From NCBI GenBank assembly GCA_964607915.1, contig CAZSMU010000134.1, forward strand, positions 1-10,962: a DNA stretch of 10,962 nt. Reading direction: 5' to 3'. Within the stretch, counting starts at the first letter, position 1. Every line of letters begins with the position of its first letter. Made by a program: the position numbers and the translations under genes. This document shows positions 1-6,517 of the stretch, piece by piece. The DNA is from JADJPL01 sp964607915 (GTDB taxonomy: Bacteria > Bacteroidota > Bacteroidia > Chitinophagales > Saprospiraceae). The notes beneath the pieces are model-generated. The model searched no databases and was not told the DNA's origin. It saw only the letters and a list, made by a program, of their open reading frames with translations.

Positions 1-29
1 GTCTATTAACCGCACGCTCAGATTTTTTT

Positions 30-3000
30 ATGAAAATAAAAGTCGGCATCTTCTTTGGAGGGAGTTCCAGGCATCGAGAGTCCTCCTTCGCCAGCGGTCG
101 GGCATGCTTCGCCCATCTGGACCGCTACCTGTTCGAACCCGTCCCCTTCCTCGTAGATGCCCGCGGCCAATTGCTGCAGCTCGACTGGAAACTCCTTTTC
201 CAGCCTTCCCTGCATGCATTTTATCCCCCCCGGGAATACCTACCCCCGGCCCGCCACCCCTTTCCGGTATATGAGGAGAGCCTGCACGGACTGCCTACAG
301 AGGAACTGGACTGGATAGCCCGCCAAACCGCAAAAATCGTCCCTGCCCCCGAACTGCCCCAGTGGATTAACTTTGCACTGATTGCCCTCGAAGGCGAGGA
401 TGTCCTGAACGCCTCCTTGCAATCGGTGCTGGAATCCCTGCACCTCCCCTTTTCGGGAAGCGATGCCGCAACCTGCAAACGCCTGGCAGACCCGACCGCT
501 GTACTGGATGAGTTGCGAAAAAAAGGAATTCCCACCCCCGCATGCATCGGTATGAGCCCGGAACAAGCGCTCGCAGAAGAGTCTTTCCTCCGGTCCTTGT
601 CCCAGTACCCGGGTTTCCCCGTCCAGGTATTTCCAGCCTTTGACGCGAGCCGCTCCCGCGAACTCGACCATTCGAGCAGTATAGATGAGCTCAGGGAAGC
701 CGTCAGAGTGGCCGGATATCAAGAACTTATTGACCTGAATCGCTGGGACGCGCTGAGCCCATTTGACCGCATAGACCACATCCGCTTTATCGCCGATATC
801 CGCAACGGGATTGGATTCCCCTTGAAAGCGTCTGTGGGAAACAGCCATACCTTGATTGCCCATCCGGAGGAATTGCTCAACTACCTGAATATCCAGGCTA
901 ATCGGATGGACCACGGGAGCAATGTTTGTCACTTAAAAAGCGTGCTGCCCCCCCAACCCATCCTGTTTTCCCAAAAAATCATGGGGGAAGCGTTCTCCTG
1001 CGTGGTCATACGGCGGGACGATGGTGCCCCACACGTCGCACTCCCCCTAAAAACCACGGGCGAAGCTGGAACCGGCACCTTTGAAGCAGAATTGTCTCAT
1101 CGCATACAGGACCTTTGTGCCCGGGCATTCGAAGCGTGTGCCGGCCAGGCCTTTGCCTTGATTTACGGCCGGGTAGATATCCGGGATGTGGTGCATATCG
1201 AGCGCATCGCCCCTTACGGCGCTTTTGTGCCCGGCAGAGCACTTTTCGCGGCAGGTGCCCGGGAAGGCTTACACCCTACGGCCTGGCTTACCGCGCTGAT
1301 TCGCTGTTCCCTCCGGGAACGCATGGGAGCCTGGCCTGCTGAGCACGGCGTCCGGAGTTTGTTTGCCCACCTCGACGCATTGCAGGTACAGCGACCGGCG
1401 CGGCAACGCATCGCCCTTCTCTACCCTTCCGACCATACAAGGCCCCTGGACTATATCGCTCCGATCATCGCGCACCTCGAGTCTGAGGGTCTCTACGAAG
1501 CTATCCCCTGCCCCATCCACCGCACAGGAACGGAGACGCGATTTTGTGCCTTGTCGCCAATGGCGTTCTGGGAAGGTACCCCTCCGGACAACGCTCTTCC
1601 CTTGGCCCAACTGCCCACCCTTGCCGATATCGCCGTACTCGATGCCATGCCCGTCCTGGAACGCGTGGCGGTAACCCGCGAACTCGAGCGCATGCGCTTT
1701 CCATTCACCGGCCCAAACGCAGGGGCTGCCGGTGTCTGTTCGCATAAAAAGCAAAGCATAGAGGTGTTGCAGCGCAACGCACAGGTTCCCGTATACAGCC
1801 AGTTGCTCCTCAGGGACCAGGACTTTGAGGTGGATCCCGTCGGTTGCCTGGACCGGCTGGAAAGCCGCTTTTCTTACCCTCTGACCGCAGACCTGCCGGA
1901 AGATACACCGCAGTTCTACCCGGTTGTTTTGCGCGACCGCACGGCCCTGGATGCGTTTATCCGATTCCGGTTCCGACCCAGGGATGCGGAGGGCAGTGCG
2001 TTTCGGCGCATCCTCCGACTGCCCGCTGAGCAGCAGCTCCCCGCAGGGAATAGCGCACTGTTCCGGGAAATTTTGTTGCCGGGGCAAGACACGCAGCAAC
2101 TCGTCCTTTTAAATGTAGCTGTCGTTTCCCTCCTCGATGAGGAGGGAAACATGTACTGCCGCTCCTTTTCACCCTCCCTGCGAAAACCACCCCTACCACA
2201 ACCCTTGTCCGACCCGCCAGACCCTGCCCGTTGGGAGCCCCTGGCCCGGCAAACCGCTGAAAAAGCCTGCCGCCAGCTCAACCTGTACGGACTCGGCAGC
2301 ATTGACCTCTGTATCCGCATTTCAGAAGATGGGCGAACAGAAGCCATCGTCGAACAAATCCACTCCAACCCAGGATGGGAAAGGGGTGGTCTTCTGGAAT
2401 CGCAGCTCCTGCACCAGGGGATGTTCCCCGGCACGCTCTGGCGACAGCTCATCAGCAACTGCCAGGAAAGGGAAAGATGGCGAAACCTTCAAAAAGTGGC
2501 GCAATCGGAGTATCTTGCCGGCACATACTCCGAAAAGCCGCTCATGACCCCCCAAACGACCCTCGAGGAGTTGAACGAATCGTCCAAAACTGATGACTCA
2601 ATGGAAGAAAATACGGTACCTCCGGCACCCCAACCCTCCCGGCCCCGGCCCGGTCTGCCCGCTACGGGCATCGTAGCCATTGTACGGGATGCCCTCTGGG
2701 AAATCTGGTTTTTCATCAGTTCCACTATCTTTTTGAAAAACCTGGCCGCGCTGGCCGTCTTTATCCTCTCTTTGTATGGCTTCCTCACGGTCGGGCTCCG
2801 CCTGTATACCCACCATGGGCAGTCCGTTCCGGTCGAAAACTACCAGGACATGTCGGTGCGCGAAGCGCGGCGCAAAGTACGGGCCAGCAGCAGCAACTTC
2901 GGGTTTGTAGTCAATGATTCATTGTATGTGGTAGGGAAAGCTCCCGGCCTCATCCTCGACCAGAGCCCGATGCCCAGATCCCGTATCAAGAAAAATCGCA

Positions 3001-3506
3001 ACATTTATGTGACGGTCAGCTCGGCTACACCACCGGAAGTAGCCCTACCGGATTTGACCGGGGGCAACGACGATTTTGAACAATTCAAACGCAAACTCGA
3101 GCGGTTGGGACTCAAAGTGCGCATCCGCGATAAAGAGTTCAACGCCGAACTGGAGGAAAACACCATCCTTTACCTTATCTTCGAAGGGCGCCGCGTCTCT
3201 TCCACCGACCTGAAACGCGGATTCAAAGCCCCCAAAGGCAGTACCATAGATTGCATCGTCTCCATTCGCAATACCGGGCAAGTGGATATACCCAGCCTGG
3301 TGTGCCTCACCTACGAAGAAGCTACCTTCCTGCTCAGCAGCAGCCAACTCACCCTGGGAAATGTCATCGCCCCCGGGGAAGAGCGCAACGGACTCTTCGT
3401 CTATCGCCAGGAGCCGGAGTTCGACCCGGCCTTAAAATTAGCCGTAGGCACCAGCGTAAACCTGTACCTGAGTGAAACCAGGCCGCCCGGCTGCGGAGAA
3501 CAGTAA
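30..3506 (+). CDS. Tandem degenerate Ddl-like ATP-grasp protein fused to a membrane helix and PASTA domains
   Basis: The 1158-residue product starts at the ATG at 30, where MKIKVGIFFGG matches the usual start of D-Ala-D-Ala ligases. Module 1 (about 1-440) follows the Ddl order: N-terminal Rossmann-like domain, a FSGSDA segment near 140, a GIGFPLK strand near 260, and GRVDI at 380-384. Module 2 (about 458-835) has FPFTGPNAG at 557-565, GLGSID ending at D759, and EQIHSNPGW at 775-783. A Pro/Ser/Thr-rich linker (about 845-885) leads to one clear transmembrane segment (about 904-926, ending RLYTHHG). Three PASTA-like repeats follow (about 933-1002, 1004-1080, 1085-1149). Both ligase modules lack hallmark Ddl residues: the HGxxGEDG loop, the Gly/Ser-rich ATP loop and the N-E-x-N metal motif. 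Ligase activity is therefore doubtful. Inferred role: envelope sensing or a scaffold, with ligase-like part in the cytoplasm and PASTA part in the periplasm. The rhodanese gene follows after 33 bases. Confidence 0.85.
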   Translation: MKIKVGIFFGGSSRHRESSFASGRACFAHLDRYLFEPVPFLVDARGQLLQLDWKLLFQPSLHAFYPPREYLPPARHPFPVYEESLHGLPTEELDWIARQTAKIVPAPELPQWINFALIALEGEDVLNASLQSVLESLHLPFSGSDAATCKRLADPTAVLDELRKKGIPTPACIGMSPEQALAEESFLRSLSQYPGFPVQVFPAFDASRSRELDHSSSIDELREAVRVAGYQELIDLNRWDALSPFDRIDHIRFIADIRNGIGFPLKASVGNSHTLIAHPEELLNYLNIQANRMDHGSNVCHLKSVLPPQPILFSQKIMGEAFSCVVIRRDDGAPHVALPLKTTGEAGTGTFEAELSHRIQDLCARAFEACAGQAFALIYGRVDIRDVVHIERIAPYGAFVPGRALFAAGAREGLHPTAWLTALIRCSLRERMGAWPAEHGVRSLFAHLDALQVQRPARQRIALLYPSDHTRPLDYIAPIIAHLESEGLYEAIPCPIHRTGTETRFCALSPMAFWEGTPPDNALPLAQLPTLADIAVLDAMPVLERVAVTRELERMRFPFTGPNAGAAGVCSHKKQSIEVLQRNAQVPVYSQLLLRDQDFEVDPVGCLDRLESRFSYPLTADLPEDTPQFYPVVLRDRTALDAFIRFRFRPRDAEGSAFRRILRLPAEQQLPAGNSALFREILLPGQDTQQLVLLNVAVVSLLDEEGNMYCRSFSPSLRKPPLPQPLSDPPDPARWEPLARQTAEKACRQLNLYGLGSIDLCIRISEDGRTEAIVEQIHSNPGWERGGLLESQLLHQGMFPGTLWRQLISNCQERERWRNLQKVAQSEYLAGTYSEKPLMTPQTTLEELNESSKTDDSMEENTVPPAPQPSRPRPGLPATGIVAIVRDALWEIWFFISSTIFLKNLAALAVFILSLYGFLTVGLRLYTHHGQSVPVENYQDMSVREARRKVRASSSNFGFVVNDSLYVVGKAPGLILDQSPMPRSRIKKNRNIYVTVSSATPPEVALPDLTGGNDDFEQFKRKLERLGLKVRIRDKEFNAELEENTILYLIFEGRRVSSTDLKRGFKAPKGSTIDCIVSIRNTGQVDIPSLVCLTYEEATFLLSSSQLTLGNVIAPGEERNGLFVYRQEPEFDPALKLAVGTSVNLYLSETRPPGCGEQ
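2124..2150. repeat. Perfect 12-bp inverted repeat inside the Ddl-like/PASTA gene
   Basis: GTTTCCCTCCTC at 2124-2135 and its exact reverse complement at 2139-2150 are separated by the three bases GAT. In frame it encodes VSLLDEEGN of the second ligase-like module. Read as RNA it would be a very stable hairpin with a three-base loop. No run of T follows, so it does not look like an intrinsic terminator. A role in translation pausing or mRNA stability is possible, and so is coincidence. Confidence 0.7.
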
Positions 3507-3539
3507 ACGCCCCGGAGAAATAAAATCACCCACTGAATT

Positions 3540-3845
3540 ATGGATATCACCGTCAAAGAACTCAAGGAAAAAATGGACCGCGGCGATCGCTTCGTGCTGA
3601 TTGATGTGCGGGAAGTGTATGAAAACCAACAATTCAACATCGGGGGAGAGCTCATCCCCTTGGGTAGGTTCCCCGATGTAATCTCCGAATTAACGGATTT
3701 TCAAAACGATGAAGTGATCGTGTACTGCCGCTCCGGCCGTCGGAGCGCCACCGCACAGCACATGATGCTCCGGGCAGGCTTCCGCAACGTGCGCAACCTG
3801 GAAGGAGGGGTCCTGGAATGGATAGAGACCTTCCACCAACCCTAA
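3540..3845 (+). CDS. Single-domain rhodanese (sulfurtransferase)
   Basis: The 101-residue protein is one rhodanese domain with no signal peptide or membrane segment, so it should be cytoplasmic. Domain landmarks are LIDVREVYE near residues 20-28, the catalytic cysteine C63 at the start of the active-site loop C-R-S-G-R-R-S (63-69), and the closing NLEGGVLEW motif near 86-94. The length fits the GlpE/PspE class of stand-alone rhodaneses, which pass sulfane sulfur from a persulfide on the active cysteine to a thiophilic acceptor. The natural donor and acceptor cannot be told from sequence. It starts 33 bases after the Ddl-like/PASTA gene with no terminator between, so co-transcription is likely. 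Its TAA lies one base from the stop of the convergent SPOR gene. Confidence 0.9.
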   Translation: MDITVKELKEKMDRGDRFVLIDVREVYENQQFNIGGELIPLGRFPDVISELTDFQNDEVIVYCRSGRRSATAQHMMLRAGFRNVRNLEGGVLEWIETFHQP

Positions 3846-3846
3846 A

Positions 3847-4395
3847 TCAGCGCTTCCGGTGTACATAGGCGTCGTACACCCCATCGTTTCTCAACTGCAC
3901 GACCAGGGCCTGCGCTTCGCTGTAGGAGTCGAAGCGATCCACCAGGACATTCGCAAAAGCACCCCGGTTGAACAGCTCTACTTTTGCCCCGCTGTACCCT
4001 TTCTTGCGCAACTGCCGGGCCGCAGCCTCCGCATGGTCCTTGTAGCGGAAAGACCCGGCCAGGACGAGGTAATCCCCGGAAGAACGCAAGCGGGGAGCAG
4101 ACTCCGCACGAACGTCCGGAACGACAGCCGGCTTCGGGGCCTTTCCCGTTTTGGGTGCCGCAGCGTCAGCGGGTACCGAAACGTCGGCCTGTTCCAAAGG
4201 CAGCGTGTCGGTGTAGGCGTACGGGTCATCCAAAGTGTCCTGGTACAGCGTATCCTCGAAATTTTCAGGGAAATCCGGCTCTATGGGAAGCGGAGCCGGC
4301 TCATCCGAAATGCGGGAAAAGCGGATAATCAGAATGACCAGGGCCACCAGACAGGCCCCTACAATAGCGATGGTCAGGTAATCAGAACGCGTCAT
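3847..4395 (-). CDS. Membrane-anchored SPOR-domain protein
   Basis: The 182-residue protein has a short basic N-terminus, one membrane helix (about 7-25, IAIVGACLVALVILII), a long acidic and proline-rich linker (about 31-105), and a C-terminal SPOR domain (about 107-180). The SPOR domain begins YLVLAGSFRYKDHAEAA and ends YDAYVHRKR. SPOR domains are known to bind peptidoglycan strands stripped of stem peptides, often at division sites. The expected topology is an inner-membrane anchor with the SPOR domain in the periplasm. The ATG at 4393-4395 overlaps the stop of the upstream MBL-fold gene as ATGA, which implies translational coupling. It is the last gene of a three-gene operon. Its specific function (division factor or general wall protein) is not shown. 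Confidence 0.88.
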   Translation of the reverse strand: MTRSDYLTIAIVGACLVALVILIIRFSRISDEPAPLPIEPDFPENFEDTLYQDTLDDPYAYTDTLPLEQADVSVPADAAAPKTGKAPKPAVVPDVRAESAPRLRSSGDYLVLAGSFRYKDHAEAAARQLRKKGYSGAKVELFNRGAFANVLVDRFDSYSEAQALVVQLRNDGVYDAYVHRKR

Positions 4396-5168
4396 CTTTC
4401 CAGGATTTTAATTTTCATGCCGTCGTAGCCCAGCTCAACACCAGGCGGAAGCATCTTATTCACCCTCTCGTGCAGGCCCATCCTATGGCTGGCATGGGTC
4501 AAGAGAGCCCGCCTCGACCCTAAGCGGCCAATGAATTCCAGCGCCTCTTCTACGTTCATGTGCGAGTAATGCGGACTGAAGTGCAGGGCGTTCACCACTA
4601 CCGTGTCCACCCCGTCCAACCGCTCGAAATCTTCGTCCGATATCGTCCGCATGTCGGTGATATAGGCGAAAGAACCAAAGCGGTAAGCGGTCACCGGCAT
4701 CATCCCGTGCATTACTTCTATGGGCAGGATTTCCAAATCCCCTACAGAGAACACCTGCCCGTTCCGAATCGTTCGCTGCACCACCATAGGCGCGCCCGGA
4801 TAGCGGTTTACCTCGTCAAACACGTACGGAAACCTGCCCTGCAACTCGTGCAGCACCCGGGAAGTGCCATACACCGGCATATCTTTGCGCGACATGAAGT
4901 TGAACGGACGCACCTCGTCGAGCCCAATAACGTGGTCGTTGTGTTCGTGCGTGAGCAATATAGCGTCTAAATGGCCTATCCCGGTGCGGAGGATCTGTTG
5001 GCGGAAATCGGGACCACAGTCAATGGCAATATTTATTCCCTGCACCTGTACGAGTGCCGACGTGCGAAGGCGCTTGTCGCGGAGGTCCTCCGAACGACAG
5101 ACATCACAAGAACAGCCAATCACAGGGACACCCTGCGAAGTGCCCGTGCCGAGCAGGGTTACAGTCAG
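4392..5168 (-). CDS. PhnP-like metallo-beta-lactamase-fold hydrolase, probable CTG start
   Basis: Read from the CTG at 5166-5168 this is a 258-residue MBL-fold hydrolase. It begins TVTLLGTGTSQGVPVIGC, the normal first beta-strand and turn of the PhnP-like family. Metal-site residues are visible: H74, H76, D78 and H79 in LTHEHNDH, a later VMHG histidine, the ITD aspartate and the LTHASH histidines. C19, C21 and C24 (CSCDVC) match the structural zinc site known in PhnP. The first standard start codon in frame is the GTG at 5123, which would remove the conserved TGTSQG strand. No in-frame ATG, GTG or TTG lies between the preceding in-frame stop and that GTG. The CTG overlaps the stop of the upstream gene as CTGA, mirroring the ATGA overlap at this gene's own end. 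The family includes cyclic phosphodiesterases; the substrate here is unknown. Confidence 0.88.
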   Translation of the reverse strand: MTVTLLGTGTSQGVPVIGCSCDVCRSEDLRDKRLRTSALVQVQGINIAIDCGPDFRQQILRTGIGHLDAILLTHEHNDHVIGLDEVRPFNFMSRKDMPVYGTSRVLHELQGRFPYVFDEVNRYPGAPMVVQRTIRNGQVFSVGDLEILPIEVMHGMMPVTAYRFGSFAYITDMRTISDEDFERLDGVDTVVVNALHFSPHYSHMNVEEALEFIGRLGSRRALLTHASHRMGLHERVNKMLPPGVELGYDGMKIKILER

Positions 5169-5461
5169 TTCGATAGCTCTTCCTCGTTTTCGGTTAACAA
5201 AGCATTGCTGCGGATATCCTGCAGCAGTTTTCGGTTTTTTTCATCCATGCCCGTCTCGTCCAGCTCTACCGCCTTCAGGATATCCACCAGGGTATTGACC
5301 CGGGATTCCGTATCAAAAAACTTGTTGATTACCGCTATTTTGCGCTGCTCGACCAGGCAGTATCCCGACTGGAAATTGCCTTTTTCGTACCGCACGGTAT
5401 AGCCCGCCGATTCAAAAAGACCCTCTATTTTTTTTAAAAAGTGTTTCGTTGCCTTGAACAT
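5165..5461 (-). CDS. Conserved small protein of unknown function
   Basis: The 98-residue product is read from the ATG at 5459-5461. A TTG four codons upstream (5473) is possible but less likely. It is cytoplasmic by composition, with no signal or membrane segment. The N-terminal half is basic and aromatic (FKATKHFLKKIEGLFESAGY). A central segment VRYEKGNFQSGYCLVEQ leads into KIAVINKFFDTESRVNTL, and the C-terminal third is acidic and probably helical. From memory, similar small proteins occur widely in Bacteroidota next to metabolic genes, with the GNFxSGYC and VINKFFD segments best conserved; no function is known to me. It is the first gene of the operon, and its TGA overlaps the proposed CTG start of the MBL-fold gene. 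Confidence 0.8.
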   Translation of the reverse strand: MFKATKHFLKKIEGLFESAGYTVRYEKGNFQSGYCLVEQRKIAVINKFFDTESRVNTLVDILKAVELDETGMDEKNRKLLQDIRSNALLTENEEELSN

Positions 5462-5503
5462 AGTCCTTTTCAAAGAAGTTTGACAGACAGTACTGCGTCC
5501 TGC

Positions 5504-5530
5504 GAAAAAGAGCCTTTTTGACCCCTCGAT
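5504..5530. repeat. AAAAAG-CTTTTT hairpin motif, copy 1
   Basis: AAAAAG at 5505-5510 pairs with CTTTTT at 5514-5519 around an AGC loop, followed by GACCCCTCGAT. About 24 of 27 aligned positions match the element at 7445-7470. This copy lies 43-69 bases upstream of the ATG of the 98-residue protein, inside its predicted leader. It could be a terminator-like or attenuator structure; the function is not shown. Confidence 0.4.
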
Positions 5531-5620
5531 AATCCCCCGCGCAACAAGTCTGTTTTTTCAGGGTTGGAGGTTTTGTACAGCCCCGGGACATCGCTGGCCG
5601 AGGCCATACCGCTCTTCCTA

Positions 5621-5628
5621 CAAAAATA
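5621..5628 (-). promoter_or_regulatory. Possible -7 element for the minus-strand operon
   Basis: On the minus strand this reads TATTTTTG, matching the Bacteroidota -7 consensus TAnnTTTG. No convincing -33 TTTG lies about 19 bases upstream. Transcription would begin near 5614, giving a leader of roughly 150 bases before the ATG at 5461. Confidence 0.3.
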
Positions 5629-5690
5629 TACAAAAGACTGGTTGCAGGGGGTATCTTTCCCAAAAATGTCCTTTTTACCGGAAGGACGTG

Positions 5691-5698
5691 TAGTTTTG
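5691..5698 (+). promoter_or_regulatory. Possible -7 element for the beta-barrel gene
   Basis: TAGTTTTG matches the Bacteroidota TAnnTTTG consensus. A T-run at 5672-5676 is the only -33 candidate and is poor. The start of transcription would be near 5705, about 78 bases before the ATG at 5783. Confidence 0.35.
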
Positions 5699-5782
5699 TG
5701 CGTTTTTTCCATACCTTGACGGGAGTAGAGCTGTCCCACGTACCTCGGCATTCTCCCAAACACGCTCTAAAAGCAATCGTCT

Positions 5783-6430
5783 ATGAACCCGACTGCAGAT
5801 ACTACCAACCTGATACTGCGCCGCCCTTGTAGAACAGGCTTTTTCTTTTCGGTACTCCCCTTTTTGGCGCTTTTCGCCCTGGCATCCCTTCCACTGAAGG
5901 GACAGCAGCGCTTCAAAAGCAGCTTCAACGCAGGTCTCAACCTCTCCCAGATAGACGGCGACCGCCTGGCGGGCTTCAACCAGCCAGGCCTGGCAGCAGG
6001 ACTTCAGGTCAACACCGTATTGAGCCCGCGCTGGGAATGGAGCCTGGAACTGCTGTTCTCCCAACAAGGCGCCCGGCGAAATACCCATGATGACCCCGCC
6101 GCCGCATACGAGCGCATCCGCCTCAACCGGGTGGAAATCCCGCTCATGGTACAGTTCAACGAGTGGAAGTTCCAGGTCGGTGCAGGCCTCTCCTACTCCC
6201 GCCAAATCAGCCACAAAGTCATTGATGCGTTCGGCGTAGATGTCAGCGAACAGATTGTGTTCCGCCCAAACGGCCTCTCTGCAGTCATCGGCGCCACCGT
6301 GTTCCTGCGCGAGCGCAGCGGCCTGAATGTGCTTTGGCAAAAAAATGTATGGGACCTGTACCCCGCGTCCAGCTCCCAACCCCGGTGGATTGGCCGCAAC
6401 ATCGGCATCCGGGGTGTTTTTCTCTTATAG
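5783..6430 (+). CDS. Outer-membrane beta-barrel protein (PorT-like porin family)
   Basis: The 215-residue protein has an N-terminal signal sequence: basic residues RRPCR near 13-17, a hydrophobic core about 19-36, and probable cleavage near LKGQ (about 38-41). After it come alternating polar and hydrophobic strands typical of small eight-stranded barrels of the OMP_b-brl_2 type: FNAGLNLSQIDGD, PGLAAGLQVNTVL, WEWSLELLFSQQGA, RVEIPLMVQF, FQVGAGLSYS, and a final strand ending GIRGVFLL. The VEIPLMVQF-type segment with a following GAGLSY strand is a strong family mark. It should sit in the outer membrane; cargo or function is unknown. The signal peptide n-region is long, but no better in-frame ATG exists. 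The stop is followed by 87 bases before the next gene, with a possible hairpin at 6456-6487. Confidence 0.85.
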   Translation: MNPTADTTNLILRRPCRTGFFFSVLPFLALFALASLPLKGQQRFKSSFNAGLNLSQIDGDRLAGFNQPGLAAGLQVNTVLSPRWEWSLELLFSQQGARRNTHDDPAAAYERIRLNRVEIPLMVQFNEWKFQVGAGLSYSRQISHKVIDAFGVDVSEQIVFRPNGLSAVIGATVFLRERSGLNVLWQKNVWDLYPASSSQPRWIGRNIGIRGVFLL

Positions 6431-6455
6431 ACTGGTGACGAGGCGAACCATCCAA

Positions 6456-6487
6456 GGGTCGGGCGGTGTTTACTTCTCCGCTGACCC
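6456..6487 (+). terminator. Possible hairpin after the beta-barrel gene
   Basis: GGGTC at 6456-6460 and GCGG at 6463-6466 pair with CCGC at 6478-6481 and GACCC at 6483-6487, leaving a small internal bulge and an 11-base loop. No U-tract follows, so terminator function is uncertain. Confidence 0.25.
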
Positions 6488-6517
6488 CTCTCTCAACCAG
6501 TTTGCTATATATTGCTT

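Larger units (their letters stand above)
5462..5782. other. Divergent intergenic control region without genes
   Basis: These 321 bases separate the minus-strand operon from the plus-strand beta-barrel gene. I see no credible coding frame: the open frames crossing it lack any recognisable protein signature. It holds one -7-like element facing each way (5621-5628 minus, 5691-5698 plus) and an A/T-armed hairpin motif at 5504-5530 that recurs near 7445-7470. The minus-strand leader predicted from these marks would be about 150 bases long. Confidence 0.6.

Noticed and set aside
1269..2099. 276-codon minus-strand open frame opposite the Ddl-like gene
   Set aside because: No protein family signature; explained by codon bias of the plus-strand gene.
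3859..4428. 189-codon plus-strand open frame opposite the SPOR gene
   Set aside because: The minus frame encodes a membrane helix and a SPOR domain with an ATGA-coupled start; the plus frame has no signature.
5412..5763. Minus-strand open frames crossing the divergent intergenic region
   Set aside because: They run into the 98-residue gene in another frame and look like translated non-coding DNA, with no domain or conserved pattern.
5675..6379. 234-codon minus-strand open frame opposite the beta-barrel gene
   Set aside because: The plus strand has a signal peptide and clear beta-barrel strands; the minus frame shows nothing.
6497..6517. TTTGCTATATATTG as a promoter for the Ppx/GppA gene
   Set aside because: It lies directly against the ATG and does not fit TAnnTTTG or the -33/-7 spacing. 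Co-transcription with the beta-barrel gene is as likely.
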